NCBI RefSeq assembly: GCF_000970455.1
Contig: NZ_LAJG01000023.1
Coordinates: forward strand, 124,001-188,000
Length of the DNA: 64,000 nucleotides
From: Devosia soli
GTDB lineage: Bacteria; Pseudomonadota; Alphaproteobacteria; Rhizobiales; Devosiaceae
Direction: 5' to 3'
The translations under genes and the position numbers were made by a program. Of the stretch, positions 28,234 to 38,850 are shown in pieces. The notes below the pieces were generated by a model. The model was not told the origin of the DNA. It was given only the letters and a program-made list of their open reading frames with translations, and did not search any database. Positions within the stretch are counted from its first letter, which is position 1; each line of letters starts with the position of its first letter.

Positions 28234-29423
28234 TGTCAGAAGTCGACGTCCGCAATTTCACAATCAATTTCGGCCCGGTTCACCCATCGGCCCACGGCGT
28301 TTTGCGTATGATTCTCGAGCTCGACGGCGAGCTTGTGGAACGTGTCGATCCGCATGTTGGCCTTTTGCATCGCGGCACCGAGAAGCTGATTGAATACAAG
28401 ACCTATCTGCAGGCCTTGCCCTATTTCGATCGCCTCGATTACGTCGCGCCGATGAACCAGGAGCACGCCTTCGCGCTCGCCGTCGAGCGGATGCTTGACG
28501 TTGAGGTGCCGCGGCGCGGTCAGCTCATTCGCGTGCTCTATGCCGAAATCGGGCGTCTTCTGGCGCATCTGATGAACGTAACCACTCAGGCCATGGATAT
28601 CGGCGCGCTGACGCCGCCGCTCTGGGGCTTTGAGCAGCGCGAAAAGCTCATGGTCTTTTATGAGCGCGCTTCCGGCGCCCGTATGCACGCGGCCTACTTC
28701 CGGCCGGGCGGGGTCCATCAGGATCTTCCCCAGGCTTTGGTCGACGATATCGGTGTCTTCTGCGACGAGTTCCCCAAGGCGCTCGACGATATCGATACGC
28801 TTCTCACAGAAAATCGCATCTTCAAGCAGCGCAACGTCGATATCGGCGTCGTGCCGCTCGAGGAAGCTTGGGGCCGTGGTTTCTCCGGCGTCATGGTGCG
28901 CGGTTCGGGCGCCGCATGGGATTTGCGCAAGTCGCAGCCATACGACGCCTATGCCGAGATGGATTTCGACATCCCGACCGGCTCGAACGGTGACTGCTAT
29001 GATCGCTACCTCGTGCGCATGGAAGAAATGCGCCAGGCGAACCGGATCATGAAGCAGTGCGTTGAAAAGCTGAATGCTCCGGACGGCAAGGGTCCGGTGT
29101 CTTCGGTCGACGGCAAGGTCGTGCCGCCAAAGCGCGGCGAGATGAAGCAGTCGATGGAAGCGCTGATCCATCACTTCAAGCTTTATACCGAAGGCTACAA
29201 GGTGCCCGCCGGCGAGATTTACGCCGCTGTCGAGGCGCCCAAGGGCGAGTTCGGCGTCTATCTGGTGTCCGATGGCACCAACAAACCTTATCGCTGCCAT
29301 ATCCGCGCTCCGGGCTTTGCCCATCTGAGCGCCATGGATTGGCTCTGCCGCGGCCACATGCTAGCCGACGTCACGGCGATCCTTGGGTCGATTGATATTG
29401 TGTTCGGAGAGGTTGATCGCTGA
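28233..29423 (+). CDS. nuoD: NADH-quinone oxidoreductase subunit D
   Basis: A 396-residue 49-kDa-type subunit, which with NuoB forms the quinone-binding pocket. Conserved blocks: [14 protein letters not shown] with the quinone-site His near residue 20, [10 protein letters not shown], and the C-terminal [20 protein letters not shown]. Starts at 28233, one base overlap with nuoC (TGATG); the stop also shares a base with nuoE. Confidence 0.95.
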   Translation: MSEVDVRNFTINFGPVHPSAHGVLRMILELDGELVERVDPHVGLLHRGTEKLIEYKTYLQALPYFDRLDYVAPMNQEHAFALAVERMLDVEVPRRGQLIRVLYAEIGRLLAHLMNVTTQAMDIGALTPPLWGFEQREKLMVFYERASGARMHAAYFRPGGVHQDLPQALVDDIGVFCDEFPKALDDIDTLLTENRIFKQRNVDIGVVPLEEAWGRGFSGVMVRGSGAAWDLRKSQPYDAYAEMDFDIPTGSNGDCYDRYLVRMEEMRQANRIMKQCVEKLNAPDGKGPVSSVDGKVVPPKRGEMKQSMEALIHHFKLYTEGYKVPAGEIYAAVEAPKGEFGVYLVSDGTNKPYRCHIRAPGFAHLSAMDWLCRGHMLADVTAILGSIDIVFGEVDR

Positions 29424-30745
29424 TGAGCGTGCGACGCCTTGCAGACGAGTCGGTCCAGCCGGCTAGTTTCGCCTTTACTGATGCCAACCAGGCCTGGGCC
29501 GAAAAGCGCATCGCGCTCTATCCGGCCGGTCGTCAGCAGTCCGCTGTGATTCCGCTGCTAATGCGCGCACAGGATCAGGACGGCTGGGTTTCCCGCGCGA
29601 CCATCGAAAAGGTCGCCGAGATGCTTGGCATGCCCTATATCCGCGTGCTGGAAGTCGCGACCTTTTATACCCAGTTTCAGCTGCAGCCGGTCGGCTCGCG
29701 GGCTCACGTGCAGGTCTGCGGCACGACGCCGTGCATGCTGCGCGGGGCAGGGGAGCTTATCGAGGTCTGCAAAAGCAAGATCCACCACGAGCCGCATCAT
29801 CTAAACGGCGATGGCACGCTCTCTTGGGAAGAAGTCGAATGCGCTGGCGCTTGCGTCAATGCACCGATGGTGACGATCTATCACGACACCTACGAAGACC
29901 TGACTGCAGGTCGCCTCGAAGAAATCATCGACGCGTTCCACGCCGGGCGGGGTGACACCATCAGGCCGGGCACGCAGATCGAGCGCCTTAATGCGGCTGC
30001 CGAAGGTGGCCAGACGACTTTGCTCGAAACGCCGACGGCAAAGCGCGAAAGGTTCGTGCCGCCCGCTCCGCCGGAAGGTGCTGCGCCCCCAGATGCGCCT
30101 GCTTCGGCTGCGCCAGCGGCGAAGTCGCCCGAGCCGACCACGGCGAGCCGCCCCAAGGACGTGTCCGAAGAGTCCGCTCCGGCTCTCAAGGGAACGCCTC
30201 AGGAAGCCAAGGTTTCTCGTGCCAAGGCCGAGGGCGAGCGCAAGGCTGCGAGCGCCGCCGCCAAGGCCGATGGCGAGCCCAACAAGGAAATGCGTCCGAA
30301 CGCAACCGGCGCGGAATCCGACGCCAGCAAGATCGACGGTGGCAAGGCTCCGGGCAAGGCGACCGCCTCAGCCGCTCCTGCCGGCGCGACTGCAACCGAT
30401 GTTCCCAAGGAAGAGCCGGCCAAGGTTGCTGCGCCTGCCGAGGGTCTGAGCCCGACGGCCGAAACAGGTGGTCCGGTGCCGATCTTCCAGCGTCCGGAAG
30501 GCCCGGCCGATGATCTGAAGCTGATCTCGGGCGTCGGTCCGGTGATGGAAGGCAAGCTCAACAGCGTCGGCATCATCAAATGGAGTCAGGTCGCTGCCAT
30601 GACGCCCGAGGAGATCGAGCGTCTTGAATCGAGCCTGAATTTCCGTGGTCGCGTCGCGCGTGACAACTGGCTGGCCCAGGCCGAAGTCCTCGCCCGCGGC
30701 GGCATCGAAGAATATCGCAAGGTGTTCGGGAAGGACCCGCGCTAA
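29423..30745 (+). CDS. nuoE: NADH-quinone oxidoreductase subunit E with long C-terminal extension
   Basis: A 440-residue protein, more than twice the usual 160-220. Residues 1-185 are the 24-kDa thioredoxin-like domain with the 2Fe-2S ligands Cys99, Cys104, Cys140 and Cys144. Residues about 205-360 are a low-complexity Ala/Pro/Lys/Glu linker. Residues 360-430 form a helix-hairpin-helix-like domain ([20 protein letters not shown]) of a type also found as a free domain and in some ribosomal or nucleic-acid proteins. The frame is unbroken and the stop overlaps nuoF, so the fusion is real. Related extensions are known in other Hyphomicrobiales; the role is not. Confidence 0.93.
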   Translation: MSVRRLADESVQPASFAFTDANQAWAEKRIALYPAGRQQSAVIPLLMRAQDQDGWVSRATIEKVAEMLGMPYIRVLEVATFYTQFQLQPVGSRAHVQVCGTTPCMLRGAGELIEVCKSKIHHEPHHLNGDGTLSWEEVECAGACVNAPMVTIYHDTYEDLTAGRLEEIIDAFHAGRGDTIRPGTQIERLNAAAEGGQTTLLETPTAKRERFVPPAPPEGAAPPDAPASAAPAAKSPEPTTASRPKDVSEESAPALKGTPQEAKVSRAKAEGERKAASAAAKADGEPNKEMRPNATGAESDASKIDGGKAPGKATASAAPAGATATDVPKEEPAKVAAPAEGLSPTAETGGPVPIFQRPEGPADDLKLISGVGPVMEGKLNSVGIIKWSQVAAMTPEEIERLESSLNFRGRVARDNWLAQAEVLARGGIEEYRKVFGKDPR

Positions 30746-32052
30746 TGCTCGCTGATAAAGATCGCATCTTCACCAACCTCTATGGCCAGCACGACTGGCG
30801 CCTTGAAGGCGCGCGTGCACGTGGTTCGTGGGTTGGCACCAAGGAATTTCTCGATCAGGGCCGCGATTGGATCACAAACGAGGTCAAGGGTTCGGGTCTG
30901 CGCGGCCGTGGCGGCGCCGGCTTCCCGACTGGTCTTAAGTGGAGCTTCATGCCCAAGGTCAGCGATGGCCGCCCGCATTATCTCCTCGTCAACGCCGACG
31001 AATCTGAGCCCGGCACGTGCAAGGACCGCGAGATTCTGCGGCACGATCCTCATCACCTGATCGAAGGCTGCCTGATCGCCTCGCGCGCCATGGATGCGCA
31101 TCTTGCGTTCATTTATGTCCGCGGCGAATTCATCCGCGAACGGCAGCGCCTCGAGGAGGCCGTTCAGGAAGCCTACGACGCCAAGCTGATCGGCAAGGAC
31201 AATATCCACGGCTGGGACCTTGATATCATCGTCCATCACGGTGCCGGCGCTTACATCTGCGGCGAAGAAACCGCGCTGATGGAATCGCTCGAAGGCAAGA
31301 AGGGCCAGCCGCGTCTCAAGCCGCCATTCCCGGCTGGCATGGGCGTTTATGGCAACCCGACCACCGTCAACAATGTCGAATCCATCGCCGTCGTCCCCGA
31401 AATCCTGCGTCGCGGCGCTGGCTGGTTCTCCTCGATCGGTCGCCCGAACAATGTCGGCACCAAGCTGTTCATGGTCTCTGGCCACGTAAACAAGCCGGCG
31501 ACTTTCGAAGAATCCCTTGGCGAGTCGTTCAAGGACATTATCGAAAAGCATTGCGGCGGCATCCGTGGCGGTTGGGACAATCTCCTGGCGGTCATTCCCG
31601 GTGGTGCATCTTGCCCGGTCGTCCGCGGCGAAGACATGATGGATGCCATCATGGATTTTGATGGCATGCGCGAGAAGAAATCATCGTTCGGCACCGGCGG
31701 CATGATCATCATGGATAAGTCGACCGACATCATCCGGGCCATCTGGCGCATCGCGGCTTTCTTCAAGCATGAAAGCTGCGGCCAGTGCACGCCGTGCCGC
31801 GAAGGTACCGGCTGGATGATGCGCGTCATGGAGCGCATGGTCGAAGGCCGTGCCCAGAAGCGCGAAATCGACATGCTCTTCTCGGTGACCAAGCAGATCG
31901 AAGGCCACACCATCTGCGCCCTCGGCGACGCTGCCGCCTGGCCGATCCAGGGCCTGATCCGCAACTTCCGCGACGTCATCGAAGCGCGGATCGATCAGTA
32001 TACTTATTCGTCCACCAGCGACGGCGCGGTTCCGTCGATCGCTGCGGAGTAG
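30745..32052 (+). CDS. nuoF: NADH-quinone oxidoreductase subunit F
   Basis: A 435-residue 51-kDa subunit, the NADH-oxidising one. It has the FMN/NADH-binding [13 protein letters not shown], the [16 protein letters not shown] segment and the 4Fe-4S N3 ligands in [14 protein letters not shown] plus a later Cys (HTICALGD). Starts at an ATG overlapping the nuoE stop (TAATG). Confidence 0.95.
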   Translation: MLADKDRIFTNLYGQHDWRLEGARARGSWVGTKEFLDQGRDWITNEVKGSGLRGRGGAGFPTGLKWSFMPKVSDGRPHYLLVNADESEPGTCKDREILRHDPHHLIEGCLIASRAMDAHLAFIYVRGEFIRERQRLEEAVQEAYDAKLIGKDNIHGWDLDIIVHHGAGAYICGEETALMESLEGKKGQPRLKPPFPAGMGVYGNPTTVNNVESIAVVPEILRRGAGWFSSIGRPNNVGTKLFMVSGHVNKPATFEESLGESFKDIIEKHCGGIRGGWDNLLAVIPGGASCPVVRGEDMMDAIMDFDGMREKKSSFGTGGMIIMDKSTDIIRAIWRIAAFFKHESCGQCTPCREGTGWMMRVMERMVEGRAQKREIDMLFSVTKQIEGHTICALGDAAAWPIQGLIRNFRDVIEARIDQYTYSSTSDGAVPSIAAE

Positions 32053-32056
32053 GGAA

Positions 32057-34159
32057 ATGGCTTCTATCAAAGTCGACGGCACGCTCGTCGAAGTCCCTGA
32101 CTACTACACCCTCATGCAGGCCGCGGAAGCAGCCGGCGCCGAGATCCCGCGCTTCTGCTACCACGATCGTCTTTCGGTCGCGGGAAACTGCCGTATGTGC
32201 CTCGTCGAAGTGAAGGGTGGTCCGCCAAAGCCCCAGGCCTCCTGCGCCATGTCGGTCAAGGACCTGCGTCCCGGCCCGAATGGCGAACCGCCCGAAATGT
32301 TCACCAACACGCCCATGGTCAAGAAGGCCCGCGAAGGCGTGATGGAATTCCTGCTGGTCAACCACCCGCTCGACTGCCCGATCTGCGATCAGGGCGGCGA
32401 GTGCGACCTCCAGGATCAGGCCATGGCCTACGGCGTAGATAAGTCGCGGTTCCACGAAAACAAGCGCGCTGTCGAAGACAAATACATCGGCCCGCTGGTC
32501 AAGACCTCGATGAACCGCTGCATTCACTGCACGCGGTGCGTCCGCTTCACCACCGAAGTCGCCGGCATTTCCGAAATGGGCCTGCTCGGTCGCGGCGAAG
32601 ACGCCGAGATCACCACCTATCTCGAAAAGGCGCTGTCGAGCGAGCTCCAGGGCAATGTCATCGATCTCTGCCCGGTTGGCGCCCTGACCTCGAAGCCCTA
32701 TGCCTTCAACGCCCGGCCGTGGGAGCTGAACAAGACCGAATCCATCGATGTGATGGATGCCGTCGGTTCAGCAATCCGCGTGGATAGCCGTGGCCGCGAA
32801 GTCATGCGCATCATGCCGCGCGTCAATGAAGCCATCAACGAAGAATGGATCTCGGACAAGACCCGCTTCATCTGGGATGGCCTCAAGAACCAGCGCCTTG
32901 ACCGGCCTTACGTTCGAAAGAACGGCAAGCTCCAGGCCACGAGCTGGGACGAGGCCCTCGGTGCCGTTGCTGCTCGTATCAAGAAGGCCGGCAACAAAGT
33001 CGGCGCGATCGCTGGCGATCTCGCCGCGGTGGAGGAAATGTACGCGCTCAAGGGGCTTCTGGCTTCCATCGGCTCGGGCATGACCGACGTGCGTCCCGCC
33101 ATGTCGGGTATCGACCCCTCGATGCCGCGATCGGCCTATATCTTCAATCCGACCATTGCCGGCATAGAAGACGCAGACGCCATTCTGATTATCGGCGCCA
33201 ATCCGCGCAAGGAAGCCGCACTTATCAATGCGCGCATCCGCAAGACCTGGCGCGCCAAGAACATCCCGGTTGGCGTGATCGGCGAACGCGCCGACCTCAC
33301 CTACACCTATGATTATCTCGGCGAAGGTTTTGAGACCCTGGCTGACGTTGCCGCCGGCAAGGGCTCCTTCGGCGAAATCCTCGCCAAGGCCCAGCGTCCG
33401 ATCATCATCGTCGGCGAAGCTGCTGTCTCGCATGCTAATCTCGGCAAGCAGGTGGGTCGCGACGTTATCGCGCTCGCCTCCAAGCTGGCCAACGGCGCTA
33501 ATGTCGCCGAAGGCTGGAACGGCTTCGCGCTGCTCCATAACGCGGCTAGCCGCGTTGGTGGCCTCGATATCGGCTTCGTCCCGCATGACGGTGGCGTTTG
33601 CTCGGCTGACCAGATCGCTCTGGCCGGCAAGGGCGAACTCGACGTCCTGTTTCTGCTCGGCGCCGACGAATACGATATGTCCGCCATGGGCAAGGCCTTC
33701 GTCGTCTATATCGGCTCGCACGGCGACCAGGGCGCACATCGCGCCGACGTCATCCTGCCGGGCGCGGCATATACGGAAAAGTCGGGCACCTATGTGAACA
33801 CCGAAGGCCGCGTGCAGCAGACTGCTCGTGCCGTATTCCCGCCGGGCGATGCCAAGGAAGACTGGACCATCATCCGGGCGCTCTCGGGCGCCATCGGTAA
33901 GCCGCTGCCTTACAATTCGCTCGCCCAGTTGCGTTCGGCGATCTATGCCGAATTCCCGCATCTGGCGCGCGTAGACGAAATCGAAGCAAGTGACTTTGCT
34001 GCGCTCACGACCTATGCGAATGCAACGATCATGACCAAGTCGGCACCCTTCGGCTCGGCCGTTGCCGATTTCTATCTCAGCAACCCCATCGCACGCGCCT
34101 CGGCCGTCATGGGCGAATGCGCCGCGCTGGCTGCCGGTCTTCGGCAGGCGGCGGAGTAG
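32057..34159 (+). CDS. nuoG: NADH-quinone oxidoreductase subunit G
   Basis: A 700-residue 75-kDa subunit. N-terminal ferredoxin domain with 2Fe-2S ligands Cys34, Cys45, Cys48 and Cys63; His/Cys ligands of N5 in HPLDCPICDQGGECDL; N4 ligands in CIHCTRCVRF plus LCPVGAL. The rest is a molybdopterin-oxidoreductase-like domain without the catalytic cofactor residues. Carries electrons from NuoE/F to NuoI. Four bases separate it from nuoF. Confidence 0.95.
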   Translation: MASIKVDGTLVEVPDYYTLMQAAEAAGAEIPRFCYHDRLSVAGNCRMCLVEVKGGPPKPQASCAMSVKDLRPGPNGEPPEMFTNTPMVKKAREGVMEFLLVNHPLDCPICDQGGECDLQDQAMAYGVDKSRFHENKRAVEDKYIGPLVKTSMNRCIHCTRCVRFTTEVAGISEMGLLGRGEDAEITTYLEKALSSELQGNVIDLCPVGALTSKPYAFNARPWELNKTESIDVMDAVGSAIRVDSRGREVMRIMPRVNEAINEEWISDKTRFIWDGLKNQRLDRPYVRKNGKLQATSWDEALGAVAARIKKAGNKVGAIAGDLAAVEEMYALKGLLASIGSGMTDVRPAMSGIDPSMPRSAYIFNPTIAGIEDADAILIIGANPRKEAALINARIRKTWRAKNIPVGVIGERADLTYTYDYLGEGFETLADVAAGKGSFGEILAKAQRPIIIVGEAAVSHANLGKQVGRDVIALASKLANGANVAEGWNGFALLHNAASRVGGLDIGFVPHDGGVCSADQIALAGKGELDVLFLLGADEYDMSAMGKAFVVYIGSHGDQGAHRADVILPGAAYTEKSGTYVNTEGRVQQTARAVFPPGDAKEDWTIIRALSGAIGKPLPYNSLAQLRSAIYAEFPHLARVDEIEASDFAALTTYANATIMTKSAPFGSAVADFYLSNPIARASAVMGECAALAAGLRQAAE

Positions 34160-34168
34160 GGGACCATA

Positions 34169-35266
34169 ATGGACGCTTTTCTTTCGGCCCTCGACTATTT
34201 GCTGGGCATTCCGGTCCTTGGGCTGGGCGTGCAGATCGGCTTTATCTACAAGGCGCTGCTGCTCCTCGTAGTGCTCCTCGTCTTTACGGCCTTTATTCTT
34301 CTCGCCGACCGTAAGGTCTGGGCCGCGGTCCAGATGCGCCGCGGCCCCAACGTCGTCGGTCCCTTCGGTCTCTTGCAGTCCTTTGCCGACCTTTTGAAGT
34401 TCGTCTTCAAGGAGCCGATCATTCCGGCCGGTTCCGACAAGGCCTTGTTCCTGCTCGCCCCGCTCCTCACCGCGACTCTCGCGCTCGGCGGCTGGGCTGT
34501 TGTCCCGATCGACAATGGCTGGGCGATGGCGAACATCAATATCGGCATTCTCTACCTGCTCGGTATTTCCTCTCTCGGCGTTTATGGCGTCATCATTGGC
34601 GGCTGGGCCTCGAACTCGAAGTACCCTTTCTTCGGCTCGCTCCGTGCTGCCGCACAGATGGTGTCGTACGAAGTCTCGATCGGCCTCGTCATCATCACCG
34701 TGCTGCTCTGCGTCGGCTCGCTGAACCTGAATGACATTGTGGTCGCCCAGACCCAGATGGGCCTCGCCCATACCCTTGGCGTGCCGTGGCTTTCGTTCCT
34801 CAACTGGTTCTGGCTGCCGCTCTTCCCGATGTTCGTGGTGTTCTACATTTCGGCTCTCGCTGAAACCAACCGCCCGCCATTCGATTTGGCGGAAGGCGAA
34901 TCCGAACTCGTCGCCGGCTTCATGACCGAATATTCGGCCACCCCCTACATGCTCTTCATGCTGGGCGAGTACATCTCGATCCTTCTCATGTGCGGCATGA
35001 CCGTGATCCTCTTCATGGGCGGCTGGGCCTCGCCGATCGATCTGCCGCCGTTCACCTGGATTCCGGGTTCGATCTGGTTCTTCATCAAGCTTACGCTTGT
35101 CTTCTTCATGTTCGCGATGGCCAAGTCCATCGTGCCCCGTTACCGCTATGACCAGCTTATGCGGATCGGTTGGAAACTGTTCCTGCCGCTCTCGCTCGTG
35201 ATGGTCGTGATTGTTGCCTTCGTCCTCAAGCTCACGGGCTGGGGTTGGCACGGAGGGATCGCCTGA
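34169..35266 (+). CDS. nuoH: NADH-quinone oxidoreductase subunit H
   Basis: A 365-residue membrane subunit with about eight transmembrane helices. It has the conserved [15 protein letters not shown] and [24 protein letters not shown] loop (Glu residues facing the quinone channel). It links the quinone pocket to the proton channels. GGGGACC stands ahead of the ATG; its stop overlaps nuoI. Confidence 0.95.
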   Translation: MDAFLSALDYLLGIPVLGLGVQIGFIYKALLLLVVLLVFTAFILLADRKVWAAVQMRRGPNVVGPFGLLQSFADLLKFVFKEPIIPAGSDKALFLLAPLLTATLALGGWAVVPIDNGWAMANINIGILYLLGISSLGVYGVIIGGWASNSKYPFFGSLRAAAQMVSYEVSIGLVIITVLLCVGSLNLNDIVVAQTQMGLAHTLGVPWLSFLNWFWLPLFPMFVVFYISALAETNRPPFDLAEGESELVAGFMTEYSATPYMLFMLGEYISILLMCGMTVILFMGGWASPIDLPPFTWIPGSIWFFIKLTLVFFMFAMAKSIVPRYRYDQLMRIGWKLFLPLSLVMVVIVAFVLKLTGWGWHGGIA

Positions 35267-35754
35267 TGCGCGCCAGCCAGTTCGTCAATACGCTGATCAT
35301 GAAGGAGTTCGTTTCGGCCTTCTTCCTGGCCATGCGCTACTTCTTCAGCCCCAAGCCGACGATCAACTACCCCTTCGAAAAGGGACCGGTGTCGCCGCGT
35401 TTCCGGGGTGAGCACGCGCTCCGCCGTTATCCCAATGGCGAAGAACGGTGCATTGCCTGCAAGCTGTGCGAAGCCATCTGTCCGGCTCAGGCCATTACCA
35501 TCGAAGCCGGTCCGCGCCAGAACGACGGCACCCGCCGCACCGTGCGCTATGACATCGATATGGTGAAGTGCATCTATTGCGGCTTCTGCCAGGAAGCCTG
35601 CCCGGTCGATGCCATCGTCGAAGGCCCGAATTTCGAATTCGCAACTGAAACGCGCGAAGAGCTCTACTTCTCGAAGGAAAAGCTCCTGGCAAACGGCGAT
35701 CGTTGGGAGCGTGAAATCGCCTCCAACCTTGCGGCCGACGCGCCTTACCGCTGA
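35266..35754 (+). CDS. nuoI: NADH-quinone oxidoreductase subunit I
   Basis: A 162-residue ferredoxin-like subunit with two 4Fe-4S motifs: [12 protein letters not shown] and [12 protein letters not shown] (clusters N6a and N6b), which pass electrons to N2 in NuoB. The N-terminal amphipathic part sits on the membrane. Start chosen at 35266 because it overlaps the nuoH stop; the longer frame from 35170 would lie inside nuoH. Confidence 0.95.
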   Translation: MRASQFVNTLIMKEFVSAFFLAMRYFFSPKPTINYPFEKGPVSPRFRGEHALRRYPNGEERCIACKLCEAICPAQAITIEAGPRQNDGTRRTVRYDIDMVKCIYCGFCQEACPVDAIVEGPNFEFATETREELYFSKEKLLANGDRWEREIASNLAADAPYR

Positions 35755-35765
35755 GAGGGAAGAGG

Positions 35766-36374
35766 ATGACCCTTCCATTATTCTTTTTCTACGTCTTCGC
35801 GGCGGTAGCAGTCGTCTCGGCCTTCATGGTCATTTCGGCGCGCAATCCCGTGCACGCGGTGCTGTTTCTCATCCTGACCTTCGTCAACGGCGCAGGTCTC
35901 TTCATGCTGGCCGGTGCCGAGTTCCTGGCACTGATCCTGATCGTCGTCTATGTCGGCGCCGTGGCCGTGCTGTTCCTCTTCGTCGTGATGATGCTCGACA
36001 TCGATTTCGCCGAAATGCGTCAGGGCATGCTGCAATACGCTCCCGTCGGCATTCTGGTGGGTGTCGTGCTGCTACTCGAGCTGCTGCTTGTTGCCGGTAG
36101 CTTCTTCATCTCGCCGGATGTGGTGAGCGGGTCTGGCCTGCCGATCGATGCCACCATGGACAATACGCGCCAGCTCGGCCTTGTGCTTTACACGCGCTAC
36201 TTCTTCCTCTTCCAGACCGCCGGCGCCGTGCTTTTGGTCGCCATGATCGGCGCCATCGTGCTCACGCTGCGTCATCGTTCGACGGCGAAGCGGCAGAATC
36301 CGGTGGATCAGGTGGCTCGCCGGGCCAGCGAGACGCTTAAGGTGGTCAAGGTCAAGAGCGGTCAGGGGCTATAG
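35766..36374 (+). CDS. nuoJ: NADH-quinone oxidoreductase subunit J
   Basis: A 202-residue membrane subunit with five transmembrane segments. The conserved block YVGAVAVLFLFVVMMLDID (third helix, with a pi-bulge involved in coupling) is clear. The basic C-terminal tail (TAKRQNPVDQVARR) lies in the cytoplasm. Spaced 11 bases after nuoI and 9 before nuoK. Confidence 0.95.
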   Translation: MTLPLFFFYVFAAVAVVSAFMVISARNPVHAVLFLILTFVNGAGLFMLAGAEFLALILIVVYVGAVAVLFLFVVMMLDIDFAEMRQGMLQYAPVGILVGVVLLLELLLVAGSFFISPDVVSGSGLPIDATMDNTRQLGLVLYTRYFFLFQTAGAVLLVAMIGAIVLTLRHRSTAKRQNPVDQVARRASETLKVVKVKSGQGL

Positions 36375-36383
36375 GGGTTTATC

Positions 36384-36698
36384 ATGGGCTTGGAAATCGG
36401 GCTCGGTCACTACCTGACCGTTGCTGCAATCCTGTTCACGCTTGGCGTGTTCGGCATCTTTCTCAACCGCAAGAATGTCATCGTCATCCTGATGTCGGTC
36501 GAATTGATCCTGCTTGCGGTCAATCTCAATCTGGTGGCCTTCTCTGCGCATCTCAATGACCTTCAGGGTCAGGTCTTTGCGCTGATGATCCTCACCGTGG
36601 CTGCCGCCGAGGCTGCCATCGGTCTGGCTATCCTCGTTATCTTCTACCGCAACCGTGGGTCGATCGCGGTTGAAGACGCCAATGTGTTGAAGGGCTAG
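36384..36698 (+). CDS. nuoK: NADH-quinone oxidoreductase subunit K
   Basis: A 104-residue membrane subunit with three transmembrane helices, the MrpC-like part of complex I. It has Glu in [12 protein letters not shown] (helix 2) and Glu in [11 protein letters not shown] (helix 3), both on the proton path. Length fits the family (about 100). Confidence 0.95.
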   Translation: MGLEIGLGHYLTVAAILFTLGVFGIFLNRKNVIVILMSVELILLAVNLNLVAFSAHLNDLQGQVFALMILTVAAAEAAIGLAILVIFYRNRGSIAVEDANVLKG

Positions 36699-36702
36699 GA
36701 CT

Positions 36703-38850
36703 ATGGGTCTGACTGTTCAGGCGATTGTCTTCCTGCCCCTCATCGGGGCACTTGTTGCAGGCCTTCTGGGCCGCTCGATCGGTCATCGGCCGAGCGAATT
36801 CATTACCTCTGGCCTCCTGATCATCGCGGCCGTTTTGAGCTGGATCGTCTTCATTCCCATGGCCTTCGGCGATGGTCTTGTCGGCGCGGTCGGCGATGGC
36901 CACGCCGCAGTCCTCAAGGTCGAGGTGATGCGCTGGATCCAGGTCGGCGACATGGATCTGCGCTGGACCCTGCGGGTCGATACGCTCACCGCCATCATGC
37001 TGGTGGTCGTCAATACCGTGTCGGCGCTCGTCCACGTCTATTCGATCGGCTACATGCACGAAGATCCGCACCGCTCGCGCTTCTTCGCCTACCTCTCGCT
37101 CTTCACCTTCGCCATGCTCATGCTGGTGACGGCGGACAATTTCCTCCAGATGTTCTTCGGCTGGGAAGGCGTGGGCCTCGCGTCCTACCTCCTCATCGGC
37201 TTCTGGTATACGCGCCCCTCGGCGACGGCTGCCGCAATGAAGGCATTCATCGTCAACCGCGTCGGTGACTTCGGCTTCGCCCTCGGCATTTTCGGTGCCT
37301 TCATGGTGCTCGGCCATATCGATTTCGACGGTGCCTTCCAGGCTGCCGACGAATTCGCGACCACCGGTCTGCCGGTCATCCGGTTCCTCAACTGGAACCT
37401 TGATGCGATGACGGTCATCTGTCTGCTTCTCTTCATGGGCGCCATGGGTAAGTCGGCGCAGTTCCTGCTGCACACCTGGCTTCCGGACGCCATGGAAGGT
37501 CCGACCCCGGTATCAGCGCTCATTCACGCCGCAACCATGGTTACCGCCGGCGTCTTCATGGTCGCCCGCCTATCGCCGCTCTTTGAACTCTCGCAATTCG
37601 CGCTGACCGTAGTCATCGTCATCGGCGCCATCACGGCTTTCTTTGCCGCGACCGTTGGCCTCGTGCAGAACGATATCAAGCGCGTCATCGCCTATTCCAC
37701 CTGTTCGCAGCTCGGCTACATGTTCGTCGCGCTTGGCACCGGCGCTTATTCCGCCGGCGTCTTTCACCTCTTCACCCACGCCTTCTTCAAGGCGCTGCTG
37801 TTCCTCGGCGCCGGTTCGGTCATCCACGCGATGCACCATGAGCAGGACATGCGGAACATGGGTGGCCTTCGCAAGAAGATCCCCATCACCTATGCGATGA
37901 TGATGATCGGCACGCTGGCGCTGACCGGCGTCGGCATCCCGGGCACAAGCCTTGGCTTTGCCGGTTTCTTCTCCAAGGACTCGATCATCGAAAGCGCCTA
38001 TGCTTACGGTGGCAATGTCGGCAGCCTCGCTTTCTGGCTGCTCGTCATCGCGGCTCTCTTTACGAGCTTCTATTCCTGGCGCCTCGTGCACCTGACGTTC
38101 CACGGCTCGCCGCGCGACGCTCAGCACGCTCATACCGCGCATCCGGACCCGGCCCATGCCGATGCCGAAACGCACCATGAGCCGATCGACGACAGCAATG
38201 CCGACGATCATCATGCTCATACCCATGCCGCGCATGCCCATGATGACCATAGACATGGCCACCATGGCTCGGCCTATGACAATGCGCATGAATCGCCAAA
38301 TGTCATGCTCGTGCCGCTCTATGTTCTGGCGGCTGGTGCTGTGCTTGCCGGTGTCGTGTTCTACGGCATGTTCTTCCATGAGGTTGAACATATCGAACAC
38401 TTCTTCGCCGGCTCGATCGTCGTCGATCACGAGATCATCGAAGCTGCGCACCACGTGCCGCTTTGGGTCAAGTGGAGCGCCACGATCTCCATGATCATCG
38501 GCTTCGTCGCCGCCTGGTACATGTATATCCGGCGCCCCGACGTGCCCGGCAAGCTGGCAGCGACCAATCCTGGCCTCTACCAGTTCCTCCTCAACAAGTG
38601 GTATTTCGACGAGCTCTACAACACGATCTTCGTGCGCCCCGCGCTCTGGATCGGCCGTGCCATCTGGCATGGGTTCGATGATTGGCTGGTCGACGGAAAG
38701 ATCGCGGAAGGCCTCGGCCGCCGCGTTCAGAACGTCACCTCCTGGGTCGTCAGGCTCCAGTCCGGCTACCTTTACCACTATGCCTTCGCCATGCTGATCG
38801 GCATCGCGGCACTGCTCACCTGGGCCATCACGGCCGGGGGTCTGATCTGA
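36703..38850 (+). CDS. nuoL: NADH-quinone oxidoreductase subunit L with histidine-rich loop
   Basis: A 715-residue antiporter-like membrane subunit with about 15-16 helices. It has [19 protein letters not shown], the [31 protein letters not shown] block with the key Lys and His, and the long C-terminal lateral helix. Between helices, residues about 467-529 form a loop with some 18 His among Asp and Ala residues, not found in E. coli NuoL. The frame is unbroken. Its stop overlaps the nuoM start. Confidence 0.95.
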   Translation: MGLTVQAIVFLPLIGALVAGLLGRSIGHRPSEFITSGLLIIAAVLSWIVFIPMAFGDGLVGAVGDGHAAVLKVEVMRWIQVGDMDLRWTLRVDTLTAIMLVVVNTVSALVHVYSIGYMHEDPHRSRFFAYLSLFTFAMLMLVTADNFLQMFFGWEGVGLASYLLIGFWYTRPSATAAAMKAFIVNRVGDFGFALGIFGAFMVLGHIDFDGAFQAADEFATTGLPVIRFLNWNLDAMTVICLLLFMGAMGKSAQFLLHTWLPDAMEGPTPVSALIHAATMVTAGVFMVARLSPLFELSQFALTVVIVIGAITAFFAATVGLVQNDIKRVIAYSTCSQLGYMFVALGTGAYSAGVFHLFTHAFFKALLFLGAGSVIHAMHHEQDMRNMGGLRKKIPITYAMMMIGTLALTGVGIPGTSLGFAGFFSKDSIIESAYAYGGNVGSLAFWLLVIAALFTSFYSWRLVHLTFHGSPRDAQHAHTAHPDPAHADAETHHEPIDDSNADDHHAHTHAAHAHDDHRHGHHGSAYDNAHESPNVMLVPLYVLAAGAVLAGVVFYGMFFHEVEHIEHFFAGSIVVDHEIIEAAHHVPLWVKWSATISMIIGFVAAWYMYIRRPDVPGKLAATNPGLYQFLLNKWYFDELYNTIFVRPALWIGRAIWHGFDDWLVDGKIAEGLGRRVQNVTSWVVRLQSGYLYHYAFAMLIGIAALLTWAITAGGLI

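Noticed and set aside
32768-35251. Minus-strand open frame of 827 codons opposite nuoG/nuoH
   Set aside because: It is antisense to two conserved complex I genes, is made of charged low-complexity residues (Glu/Arg/His/Asp), and has no family likeness. It is a by-product of high-GC codon use.
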